A stretch of 62,436 nt of DNA from NCBI GenBank assembly GCA_021846045.1, contig JAJZCM010000005.1, forward strand, positions 1-62,436, read 5' to 3'. Shown piece by piece: positions 51,652-59,335 of the stretch. The stretch comes from a bacterium (GTDB lineage: Bacteria; Elusimicrobiota; Elusimicrobia; UBA1565; UBA9628). The notes beneath the pieces are model-generated. The model searched no databases. It saw nothing but the letters and a program-made list of their open reading frames with translations, and was not told the DNA's origin. Both the position numbers and the translations under genes were made by a program. Positions within the stretch are counted from its first letter, which is position 1. Each line of letters starts with the position of its first letter.

Positions 51652-51721
51652 CGTCACCCCGACGAAAGTCGGGGTCAGGGCCCGCGTAAAAGATTGGATT
51701 CCGGCTTTCGCCGGAATGACG
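51652..51721. repeat. Dispersed double-hairpin repeat (copy 4)
   Basis: CCCCGACGAAAGTCGGGG then ATTCCGGC-tttc-GCCGGAAT, bounded by CGTCA...TGACG. It sits between rpmE and prfA, so it could also act as a transcript end for rpmE. Confidence 0.85.
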
Positions 51722-51788
51722 GCAAGGAGGATGCCGGAATGGCGGCCTTCCCAAATGTAATGAAGCGTTGGAATCACTACCCTAAGAG

Positions 51789-52127
51789 TTATTTCTTGGC
51801 GGGGGTTTTAGACGCCGCTTTTTTCTCTGTTTTCTTGGGAGCGGAGCTTAAGGTCTTTTTTGCTCGTGGAACCGAGGCAAGTTTTTTAACCGGGGCTTTC
51901 TCGGATTTGCGAACAATCGTTTTTCCCTCCGTGGACTCAAAGCGCTTCTTGAAGCGTTCAACGCGGCCGGCGGCGTCCACGAATTTTTGCTGCCCGGTGA
52001 AGAAAGGATGACAGGCGGAGCAAATTTCCAGCTTCACGTCCTTCCTAGTAGAACGAGTCTCAAAGGAAGAGCCGCAAGCGCAAGTAACCTTCGTCGTCAT
52101 ATATTGTGGATGAATTCCTGATTTCAT
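51789..52127 (-). CDS. rpmE: Ribosomal protein L31 (type A) with basic C-terminal tail
   Basis: The core (residues 1-65) is L31: [29 protein letters not shown] and [28 protein letters not shown]. The zinc Cys residues (CAC and CSAC) make it the C+ type, which stores zinc. The tail (about 75-112) is rich in Lys/Ala/Pro and typical L31 is about 70 residues, so this is a 40-residue extension, like the basic tails of other proteins here. AGAGG precedes the ATG. Confidence 0.95.
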   Translation of the reverse strand: MKSGIHPQYMTTKVTCACGSSFETRSTRKDVKLEICSACHPFFTGQQKFVDAAGRVERFKKRFESTEGKTIVRKSEKAPVKKLASVPRAKKTLSSAPKKTEKKAASKTPAKK

Positions 52128-52181
52128 GATTTCCTCTGCCGAGTATATAAAAATTTTCTTTTAGGTCTAACCTATTTTTAG

Positions 52182-52187
52182 TATTTT
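52182..52187 (+). promoter_or_regulatory. -10 box (leaderless)
   Basis: TATTTT ends 6 nt before ATG 52194; no Shine-Dalgarno. Confidence 0.4.
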
Positions 52188-52193
52188 ACTAAA

Positions 52194-53294
52194 ATGAGGG
52201 CAAAAAAAGAAGCGAAAAAAAATTGCATTCTTCTTTCCCAACTTATCCTATCCTGCGTTCTTTTCGTGAAACCTGCCTTGGCCAAATCTCTTAATCCCCA
52301 TTGGAAGCCTCAATCTCGGTTTAAAAAGATATCAAAAACCCGTAAGGAATCGCCCGCGTCTTTTTCCGGGGATGGATGGTCGCCTGAAATTACGAAGGCG
52401 ATAAACAAGCTCATCGCCGATAAGGGAAACGCTTCTCCCCATTACAATCCTCGCAAGCCCCCGATTGCGACCATCCCCTGGGAAGGAGTCGTTACCGATG
52501 GAGATATCGATGAGCTTGTTTTTTGGCGCCTCATCCGCAGAGCGGATTTCAAATTTTCCGACCCGTTCTGGAATATCGTTCCCATCGCCTACGGGAGGCA
52601 GAAACTCAGAGCCGCTTATGAGCAATTTTCGCCGCTTCCCAAAACTATTTGGAACACGCAGCCGACTTATCATCAATATCTGAAATATTTTGTCAAGAGT
52701 TACCAAGACCAGCGCCTAGAGACGGGAATAAAATCCTGCCGCATCTACCTTTCCCGCCTGTGGTTTGGATTTACGCCTCAAGAAGCTGAGTCCTACGTCC
52801 AGATTACGCTCAACCAGGAAAAATTCCAAGCGTTGAAAAAAGAAATAATCGCCGACCCCCCCGAAGATCGGGCTCCGGTTTATATCCGGAGAGGAATCCG
52901 CGTCCGCCCTCAAGCCCTTGGACTCATCCAAAGCCTCAACAATGCAGGGTTTGACATCTGGATCATCTCAGCCGATGCCGAGCCGACCTTGAAAGCGGCT
53001 CTCAGTTGGGCCGGAATTTCCTACGCGCATCCCGCAGGCATCAAGATAAAACTCGACAAAAAAGGGATTTTTAACGGAAAAATTTCACAGCCTCTTCCCT
53101 TTTGGGGCGGGGAAACCGCAACCGTCATCTTTCACACTGGGAGAATCCCCGCGCTGTCTGTGGGGTTTTGGCCGCAGGACCAAGCCATTCTAAGCTATGG
53201 AAACGGACTTAAAATATTGATTTCCGGAAAAGACAAAACTCTCGTAAAAACCGCGCGAAAGAAGGGTTGGCTGATTCAGCCCGCGTTTCAATAA
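52194..53294 (+). CDS. Exported HAD-like protein with degenerate catalytic motifs
   Basis: 366 residues with an export signal (LLSQLILSCVLFVKPALA). The layout follows periplasmic phosphoserine-phosphatase-like HAD proteins. The motif-I position reads PWEGVVTDGDIDELVFW where DxDxT is expected, so both catalytic Asp residues and the Thr are replaced. Motif II survives as FDIWIISADAEPTL after a RGIRVRPQALGLI stretch. The motif III/IV end (ALSVGFWPQDQAIL) lacks the GDSxxD acidic pair. It may be a non-enzymatic binding protein. It stands alone, divergent from rpmE. Confidence 0.6.
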   Translation: MRAKKEAKKNCILLSQLILSCVLFVKPALAKSLNPHWKPQSRFKKISKTRKESPASFSGDGWSPEITKAINKLIADKGNASPHYNPRKPPIATIPWEGVVTDGDIDELVFWRLIRRADFKFSDPFWNIVPIAYGRQKLRAAYEQFSPLPKTIWNTQPTYHQYLKYFVKSYQDQRLETGIKSCRIYLSRLWFGFTPQEAESYVQITLNQEKFQALKKEIIADPPEDRAPVYIRRGIRVRPQALGLIQSLNNAGFDIWIISADAEPTLKAALSWAGISYAHPAGIKIKLDKKGIFNGKISQPLPFWGGETATVIFHTGRIPALSVGFWPQDQAILSYGNGLKILISGKDKTLVKTARKKGWLIQPAFQ

Positions 53295-53304
53295 CGGCTA
53301 AATG

Positions 53305-54417
53305 TCATCGGGATTTTTTAATTAAAATAAAAAGCTTGCCGGGATTCCATTGATTAGAAGATTCCGTCCGCGCCTGGGCGCCATGCCCCACATACATATC
53401 CACTCGCCCGGGGCCCTTGATGGCGCCGCCCGTGTCCAAGCAGAACGCAAAACTCCGCCGCTTAAATCGCCCTAAAAAACGCCCTTTGCGATCAGCCTTT
53501 GGCGAAGTCGTCTCAATATAGGCCAAGGCTCCGAGGGGAATATAGGCGGGATCGATGGCGATGGAAGCCCCCGGAACCAAGGGCTCATGCGCGGTACCTT
53601 GGGGTTCTTCTCCTAGCTCGAAGGGGTCCAACTTAAAAAAAACATACCGCGGGTCCTGCGCCAATATCTCCCCCTCTTTTTTAGGATGATCTTCCAGATA
53701 AGCGCGTAGTGCGTCTTTCGATATTTTCCCCTTCTTGAAAATTCCTTGACGAATCAACAGGGAACCAATTGGACGATAGGGAAGTCCGTTGGTCGCCGCA
53801 TATTGCGCCAAAATCTCGCTTCCATCGGGGAACTCAAGTATGCCAGAGCCTTGAACTTGAAGATCAAAAACGTCAAACGGACTCTTCAACCACGCCAAAG
53901 CAAGGCCTCTCCCAGCCAAGGCGTGATCAAGATCAATGGCCTTGCGGCTTAAGGAAGACAAGGCTTTGTCCGCTGGCAACCGATAAATGGGATAGCGATA
54001 AACCGAATCCTTATGAAAGCGGGCGGACAGAACCGGTTCATAGTAATCGGAAAAAATCACCCGTCCCTTGCCGTCGATTCCCAAGGACTGAAACAACTCA
54101 AAATTATTTTTTAGCGCCTTAAAAAACTCCACCCGTGTTCGGCTTTCATGGTTGATCTTTAAAAGTTCTTGAGCAGAGTCCGCTAAAATTTTGGGCTTCC
54201 AAGAGCGCCCTCCCGCATCAATTGCCGACCCAGGTGGAAGTTGAGCCACATAATCTAAAACGCGTTTTGCGGCCAGGTCCAAGGCTTTTTTGTTCCACTG
54301 CGCCTTTTTAAAGGAAGGGATTCCTTCGCTTGTTAAAGGCTTTAAAGCCGCCGCCGGCCCACCTTGCGCTCGCACGGAAAAACACATAAGAAAAATGAGC
54401 GTATTAAAAATACTCAT
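53305..54417 (-). CDS. mltA: Membrane-bound lytic transglycosylase A
   Basis: Cleaves peptidoglycan between MurNAc and GlcNAc, forming 1,6-anhydroMurNAc. A signal sequence (NTLIFLMCFSVRA) starts it. The MltA domain spans the middle (VSGSGI-like block reads LQVQGSGILEFPDGS). The 3D domain at the end contains FCLDTGGAIKGPGRVDMYVG with the catalytic Asp region. No lipobox Cys is evident. 370 residues is normal. It starts within the stop of the HAMP sensor gene (4-nt overlap), as the last gene of the Tad operon, and may open the wall for the pilus. Confidence 0.9.
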   Translation of the reverse strand: MSIFNTLIFLMCFSVRAQGGPAAALKPLTSEGIPSFKKAQWNKKALDLAAKRVLDYVAQLPPGSAIDAGGRSWKPKILADSAQELLKINHESRTRVEFFKALKNNFELFQSLGIDGKGRVIFSDYYEPVLSARFHKDSVYRYPIYRLPADKALSSLSRKAIDLDHALAGRGLALAWLKSPFDVFDLQVQGSGILEFPDGSEILAQYAATNGLPYRPIGSLLIRQGIFKKGKISKDALRAYLEDHPKKEGEILAQDPRYVFFKLDPFELGEEPQGTAHEPLVPGASIAIDPAYIPLGALAYIETTSPKADRKGRFLGRFKRRSFAFCLDTGGAIKGPGRVDMYVGHGAQARTESSNQWNPGKLFILIKKSR

Positions 54418-55577
54418 CGGCTAGGGCTCGCAACGAGCCGGGGGTTTTTAGGTTCAAAAAGAACAAGCGTGCGGCGCAATTCCCCTTCTTCCTCCAAATG
54501 AATTGCCTTGACATGACAAGGTTCTGATTTAAAAATGGTGTCGGCTTCCACTACTTGGTTCGGACGGTCGAGAGCGATTCCAATAAGTCTTAACACTTCC
54601 TGCTGTTGCGTGTCTATAACATCCAATAAATGGGGCTTCGCGACGGACTTATTTCCCTTATCTTCAATCCCCGGAATTCCGGAGACGACGGGCATCTGAA
54701 AATTGGTATAGAGAACGCTATTGTCCTCATCAACGACAATCGCGTGATAGTTTTTAGGGACCACGGCGAAAAGAATCGAGCGCCACCATCGCGCCTCGGA
54801 TACGCCGCGTTGGGATTCGCGAACTTTGACTGTCGACATCTCGCCTTTAACCTTAAAAAGAAAAAGCTTTAAGGCTTCAGCGACATCGCCGATCTCATCG
54901 GCGCGAGCGGGGAATTTAAGCTCAAAAGTTTTAAATGAAACGCTTTCGACCGCTTCCCGTAAATTAAAAAGAGGAATTAATATCCAGCGATGAAGGAAGA
55001 AATAAAGCGGAACCCCCAACAGTAAAAGAACCCCAACGGCGCCGACGGCATATTTGGTCATCGCGTTATTAATAACGGTGACCGCAGTCTCACGGCTGAC
55101 TTGAAGATCCAAAATCCCAAGAGCTCGGCCCTCATAGGAGAGCGGAATCGCGATATCATACAAAGGGAGGTTGGGAACTGGAAGAATGACTGGGGATTTC
55201 GTCTGCCAAGCTTTGGCTATCGCGTCGGTGGGAAGAGTTACCTCTTTGGCGAACTCATCAAAGCTTTCGGTTATCTTCGAAGGATCCTTAAACCAGCGGA
55301 TCTCGCCGTATTTATTGAGATAGACCAAGGCCGCCACGCGGCGGTCGCTGGCTATACGCGTAATCGTATCCAACTCATCGATTGAAATAACGCTCTGGTC
55401 ATGGCTAAGCCCCCTGACCAAGGTTGGCGCATAGAGGTGCACCATGTCCAGGGTTTCCTGCTTGAGTTTCTGGTCAAAAGTCCATTTAAAAAGGTTGTAA
55501 TAGAAAATTCCGCCAAGAAACATCACGTAAATTCCTATCGCGGTAAACCAAAGAAACCACTTCGAGGAAATGCTCAT
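54414..55577 (-). CDS. HAMP-domain membrane sensor without kinase domain
   Basis: Two membrane helices (about 7-27 WFLWFTAIGIYVMFLGGIFYY, and about 175-198 YAVGAVGVLLLLGVPLYFFL) enclose a periplasmic PDC/Cache-like domain. A HAMP-type linker follows (about 198-250: RWILIPLFNLREAVESV, ADEIGDVAEALKLF). The C-terminal part (about 275-365: YHAIVVDEDNSVLYTNFQMP) looks like a PAS fold. No His-kinase, GGDEF, chemoreceptor or phosphatase motif follows. It therefore senses something but has no visible output; it may work through protein contacts. It is 28 bp after the TPR gene in the Tad operon. Confidence 0.72.
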   Translation of the reverse strand: MSISSKWFLWFTAIGIYVMFLGGIFYYNLFKWTFDQKLKQETLDMVHLYAPTLVRGLSHDQSVISIDELDTITRIASDRRVAALVYLNKYGEIRWFKDPSKITESFDEFAKEVTLPTDAIAKAWQTKSPVILPVPNLPLYDIAIPLSYEGRALGILDLQVSRETAVTVINNAMTKYAVGAVGVLLLLGVPLYFFLHRWILIPLFNLREAVESVSFKTFELKFPARADEIGDVAEALKLFLFKVKGEMSTVKVRESQRGVSEARWWRSILFAVVPKNYHAIVVDEDNSVLYTNFQMPVVSGIPGIEDKGNKSVAKPHLLDVIDTQQQEVLRLIGIALDRPNQVVEADTIFKSEPCHVKAIHLEEEGELRRTLVLFEPKNPRLVASPSR

Positions 55578-55605
55578 TTAAGGGTTATCGTCTATGGGAC
55601 AATTT

Positions 55606-56925
55606 TTATAGTCCGCCTTTGTTATAAATCTGGTCTATTTTCTCAAGACCGGCCGCAGCATCCGAATTCTCCGGATTGTATTTCTTGGCCAGAATCCACT
55701 CATTTTTCGCCTGTTCGTAATTATGCTCCATGTAATATTGAACGCCCAATAAATAATGCTGCTTTGAGGATTTTTTGTCCTCTTGAGATACTTGCGTTGT
55801 TTGAAGAGGCGGGGCGCCGGTCTGCGAACCCACCGCAGTGGAACTACTCTGCGCGACTTCTTTTTGTTTCTTTTCTTCTTGGGCTCTTTTTTGAGCCGCG
55901 GCTATCGCTTCTTTTTTTCTCTTGCGCACGGCGTCTTCCTCGGCCTTCAGTTCCTCTTTGCGATGAACGATGGCATCCTTGGCTTGGGAAATCAACTGAT
56001 CGGCTGATTCCGTGTCGTATCCATAATCTGTTGCGCGCTTCCATTGGGCGATGGCTTGATTGAAATGCCCTTGCCGGTAAAGGTCCCGCCCGGCGACGAC
56101 GTGCTGATTGGCCATTTCAGATCGGATTTGTCCCATTAAACTCCGAACCTTGTTATTGGACGGCTCATAAGACAAGATTTGGTCTAGGATCTTAAGCGCC
56201 TCATCCGTTTGGCCCTCGCCGTAAAGACTCAACGCCGCCTCCAGTTTTCTGTTCATATCCCTGTTTTTCTGCTGCATCTCCACTCTTTGAATCGCCTCTT
56301 GAAGATGTGGATACCTGGGATTTAAAACAAGAGCGGAATACCATTGATCTAAGGCTTCTTTATACTCGCGCTTCTGATAAAAAATCCGACCGCGGACAAA
56401 ATGTTCATGAGCCAATTTAAACCGGCATTTCTTTAACCAAAACTTAGCCTTGATATTATAGGGCGATAGCTGAACGACTTCTTTAAACCGATTTTCAGCC
56501 TCGACTAAGCGACCTTCTCGATAAAACGCCATTCCCTCATCGAACTTATCAACGGCTAGCTGATGCTCGGCGAAAAGAGGCTTGGGGGAGCCCTTTAAAT
56601 CAATGGCCGCATCCTGGAGAATCTGCGCGTCTTGGTAATTGGGGTCGATCGCCAATATTTGAGAAGTCAACCTTTTAGCCCCGACAAAATCCCCCTTTCT
56701 ATACAAATCATAGGCGCTACCGTAAACCTCTTTGAGCATGGCGCGCGTAATTTGAGATTGTTCCAAATCTACGGTATCAATCGCTTTTTTCTCTTCTCCG
56801 GAACTAACGGGGCCCAAGGTCACCTGCGAGAGATTGAGAAACAAGGCGTCCATTTTCTTGTCGCCGCTCTGCCCGTAAAGCGCGGAAGATAACAAAAGCA
56901 AAAGAGCCGTGACGCGAGTTCTCAT
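55606..56925 (-). CDS. TPR-repeat protein of the Tad operon, exported
   Basis: A 439-residue protein beginning with a short signal peptide (VTALLLLLSSALYGQ). Several TPR-like units follow (YDLYRKGDFVGAKRLTSQILA, GMAFYREGRLVEAENRFKEV, GRIFYQKREYKEALDQWYSAL, LSLYGEGQTDEALKILDQIL, YYMEHNYEQAKNEWILAKKY). A charged Lys/Glu/Gln coiled segment lies at about 310-365. It probably sits in the periplasm as a TadD-like assembly factor. Its start overlaps the tadC stop by one base. Confidence 0.8.
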   Translation of the reverse strand: MRTRVTALLLLLSSALYGQSGDKKMDALFLNLSQVTLGPVSSGEEKKAIDTVDLEQSQITRAMLKEVYGSAYDLYRKGDFVGAKRLTSQILAIDPNYQDAQILQDAAIDLKGSPKPLFAEHQLAVDKFDEGMAFYREGRLVEAENRFKEVVQLSPYNIKAKFWLKKCRFKLAHEHFVRGRIFYQKREYKEALDQWYSALVLNPRYPHLQEAIQRVEMQQKNRDMNRKLEAALSLYGEGQTDEALKILDQILSYEPSNNKVRSLMGQIRSEMANQHVVAGRDLYRQGHFNQAIAQWKRATDYGYDTESADQLISQAKDAIVHRKEELKAEEDAVRKRKKEAIAAAQKRAQEEKKQKEVAQSSSTAVGSQTGAPPLQTTQVSQEDKKSSKQHYLLGVQYYMEHNYEQAKNEWILAKKYNPENSDAAAGLEKIDQIYNKGGL

Positions 56926-57821
56926 TAAAAACCCAAGCCTCCCTTAAGCAGTGATTTAATCATCGGCGAGAGCATCATAATAAACACAGTCGGGAAAATA
57001 AAGATAAAAAGCGGAATCAGCATCTTGGTAGAAGCCTGGGCGGCCAACTTTTCGGCCTTGTTGAGGCGCCGAAAACGCATATCGGCGGCATAATTGCGTA
57101 AAAGTTCGACCAGCGATGTTCCCAATTCATCCGATTGGATGATGAGCCCCACAAAAGAGCGAATCTCTTGAAGCCCAGTTCTCAAAGCCATGCGTTCCAA
57201 AGCGTTGCGGCGCGAATATCCCAATTGAACCTCGTTCAAGGTTCTATCGATTTCAATTTCAAGTTCGGTTTTTTCCTTGGCGTTTTTAACGATGCGCTCA
57301 AAAGCCGACAAATAATCAAGCCCCGATTCAATCGTCAAAGCCGCCAGATCAACGAAGGTTGGAAAGTTTCTGAGAATGGCCATTTGCCGAGCCTCGACCT
57401 GCTTTTTAAAAAGGCTGTCCGGCAAAATAAAGCCGACGACCAGGCCAAAAACGCCGAAAAAAATATTCCCGGTTAAAAACCCAAATAACGTCCCAAAAGC
57501 CGCCGCCAACAGCTCTTTCTGGTGGAGAATATCAAGAGGCGTCGGCTTATCGGGCTTACCCATCATCATGTGCAAATTCTCGATCGGCTTACCAATTTTT
57601 AAGGTCTTAATCAGCCACAGATCCAAGCGATCGACAAGAGAGCCCTTGGGGTTGAGCGTGGAAAAAGCGGTTTCAAGAGATTTTTCCGACTTGGCGATTT
57701 TTGCGACGTCGGCCTCGTCTTGACTCGCCGGGCTGAAAGCCCGATGAACCAAGGTATAGGTCGCCATTGACCCCAAAAATCCCAGAATCAAGAGGACATA
57801 ATGCGTCATCGTCAAGCTCAT
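56925..57821 (-). CDS. tadC: TadC-like inner-membrane pilus assembly protein
   Basis: A type II secretion F-domain protein forming, with TadB, the membrane platform that the ATPase turns. ATG 57821 overlaps the tadB stop (ATGA) and gives 298 residues. Helices occur at about 4-24, 105-150 and 270-295, with the T2SF domain between (FPTFVDLAALTIESGLDYLSA, IIQSDELGTSLVELLRNYAADM). The longer frame to 57872 would lie inside tadB. Confidence 0.9.
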   Translation of the reverse strand: MSLTMTHYVLLILGFLGSMATYTLVHRAFSPASQDEADVAKIAKSEKSLETAFSTLNPKGSLVDRLDLWLIKTLKIGKPIENLHMMMGKPDKPTPLDILHQKELLAAAFGTLFGFLTGNIFFGVFGLVVGFILPDSLFKKQVEARQMAILRNFPTFVDLAALTIESGLDYLSAFERIVKNAKEKTELEIEIDRTLNEVQLGYSRRNALERMALRTGLQEIRSFVGLIIQSDELGTSLVELLRNYAADMRFRRLNKAEKLAAQASTKMLIPLFIFIFPTVFIMMLSPMIKSLLKGGLGF

Positions 57822-59335
57822 ACTTGGACATCCCCCAATTTGTTGACGACCTTCATGCCGATAGCGATCCAAATCGTGCAGAAAAGAAGGGTAACAACGC
57901 CCAGAGGGCTAAAATAAAAAGCCGACATTTGCTGAGGCTGAAAAAGAAACATCACCAAAAGCATAATCCATGGCATGATGCCGACCACGATCGCTTGGAT
58001 TCTTTGCTGCGCCGTCATCGCGGCGGTCTTCTCTATTAATTTCGTTTCTTCGCGAATATTTTCAACAATTCGGTCAAAAAGTTTGGTCAGGTTTCCGCCG
58101 GCGGTCCTTTGAATGACGATGGCCTTGATAAAATAAGATAGAAGACGGCTTTGAACCCGTTCTTCCATTCCTTCCAAGGCTTTTTCAATACTCATTCCCA
58201 GCTGGTAATTTTTAAGACAAAGCCCAAATTCCTCGGAAATAGGCGGCGGCAAATCCTTCTGGACCATGCCAAAACACTGAACCAAATCAACTCCTGCTTT
58301 AAGGCCGTTGGACATCAAAATAAGCGCGTCCATCAGCTGTTTTTCGCATTTCATCCCTCGGCGAAAACGAATGTTGCGCAAAAGCCAGCCCGGCAAAATA
58401 AGCCCGGCATAAGTGCCCAGCCCGAAAAAAATAATAAAACCGAAGATGTTAAAAGTCAGAAGTCCGACTAGAAAACCCAACACGATCGGAGCGCCCACCA
58501 GATAATTAATTTTAATGTTTAAAAATTGACGCTGGTATTGATAAGCCCACTCTTTCGCCTTGGTTTTATAGATTTCGGTCGCTTCTTGGATTTTCGTTTT
58601 GTTTAGGCTACCTAAAAGCCAACCTCCAAAAAGCATGACGGCAACCCCCATCAGGGTTAGGAATGTCGATAAAGCCGGAGAGGCAGGACCCGGGACATCG
58701 GGAGGGGCGTAACCCGCCGGCGGTTGATTCAGCCTTTTAAAGGCTTGCTTGGACAACATCGAGACCGCCATGACTCCTTGCCGGTATTCCTTGAGATTGC
58801 CGTTGGTCAAACCGGTAATTAGACTTTCCATCTCCTTATCAATCAAAGAGAAAATGGACATCTCTTCCCGTCCGCGTCCGGCCAAGGAATTTTCAAGCCG
58901 CGCGCGATAGAGGCGATCCAAAGCCATCTCAAAACGAATGCGTTCGGTCTCATAATCTCCGGAAAGAGTCTTCGGATTCTGCAATTGCCCGCCGTCTTTC
59001 GAAGACAATGTTTTTCGCGTCAATTCAAAAACTTCGTAGAGAACCGCAGGGGGCCCCTGCCAAATTTGGGCCTCGTTGAGCATTCCCTGCTCCGGGTCCT
59101 GCCAGACCGGATGGGCCATCATCGCCGGCATGATTTGATCCACCCAAGCCGGCACGATCAGAGCGGGATCGCGATCCTTTTTAAAGTAGTGATAAAAACG
59201 CTGGACATCCGATTCTGCTCCGTTCTGAGGGTTGAAAATATAATTAATTTGCGCCGGGTTGAAATAATCGGCGGAAGCGGGAAGAGATAAAAAAAGCAGG
59301 AACAAAAAATACGGTTTCATCTCTTTTATTTTCAT
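57818..59335 (-). CDS. tadB: TadB-like inner-membrane protein with extra N-terminal exported domain
   Basis: The C-terminal 270 residues are a T2SF/TadB platform protein (helices near 215-235, 275-320 and 450-500; LMDALILMSNGLKAGVDLVQCF, AIVIQRTAGGNLTKLFDRIVENI). Unusually, it begins with a cleavable-looking signal (YFLFLLFLSLPASA) followed by about 190 residues of non-membrane sequence. TadB proteins are usually about 300 residues; this one is 505. The start overlaps the ATPase gene end by 4 nt. The added domain would be periplasmic. Confidence 0.87.
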   Translation of the reverse strand: MKIKEMKPYFLFLLFLSLPASADYFNPAQINYIFNPQNGAESDVQRFYHYFKKDRDPALIVPAWVDQIMPAMMAHPVWQDPEQGMLNEAQIWQGPPAVLYEVFELTRKTLSSKDGGQLQNPKTLSGDYETERIRFEMALDRLYRARLENSLAGRGREEMSIFSLIDKEMESLITGLTNGNLKEYRQGVMAVSMLSKQAFKRLNQPPAGYAPPDVPGPASPALSTFLTLMGVAVMLFGGWLLGSLNKTKIQEATEIYKTKAKEWAYQYQRQFLNIKINYLVGAPIVLGFLVGLLTFNIFGFIIFFGLGTYAGLILPGWLLRNIRFRRGMKCEKQLMDALILMSNGLKAGVDLVQCFGMVQKDLPPPISEEFGLCLKNYQLGMSIEKALEGMEERVQSRLLSYFIKAIVIQRTAGGNLTKLFDRIVENIREETKLIEKTAAMTAQQRIQAIVVGIMPWIMLLVMFLFQPQQMSAFYFSPLGVVTLLFCTIWIAIGMKVVNKLGDVQV

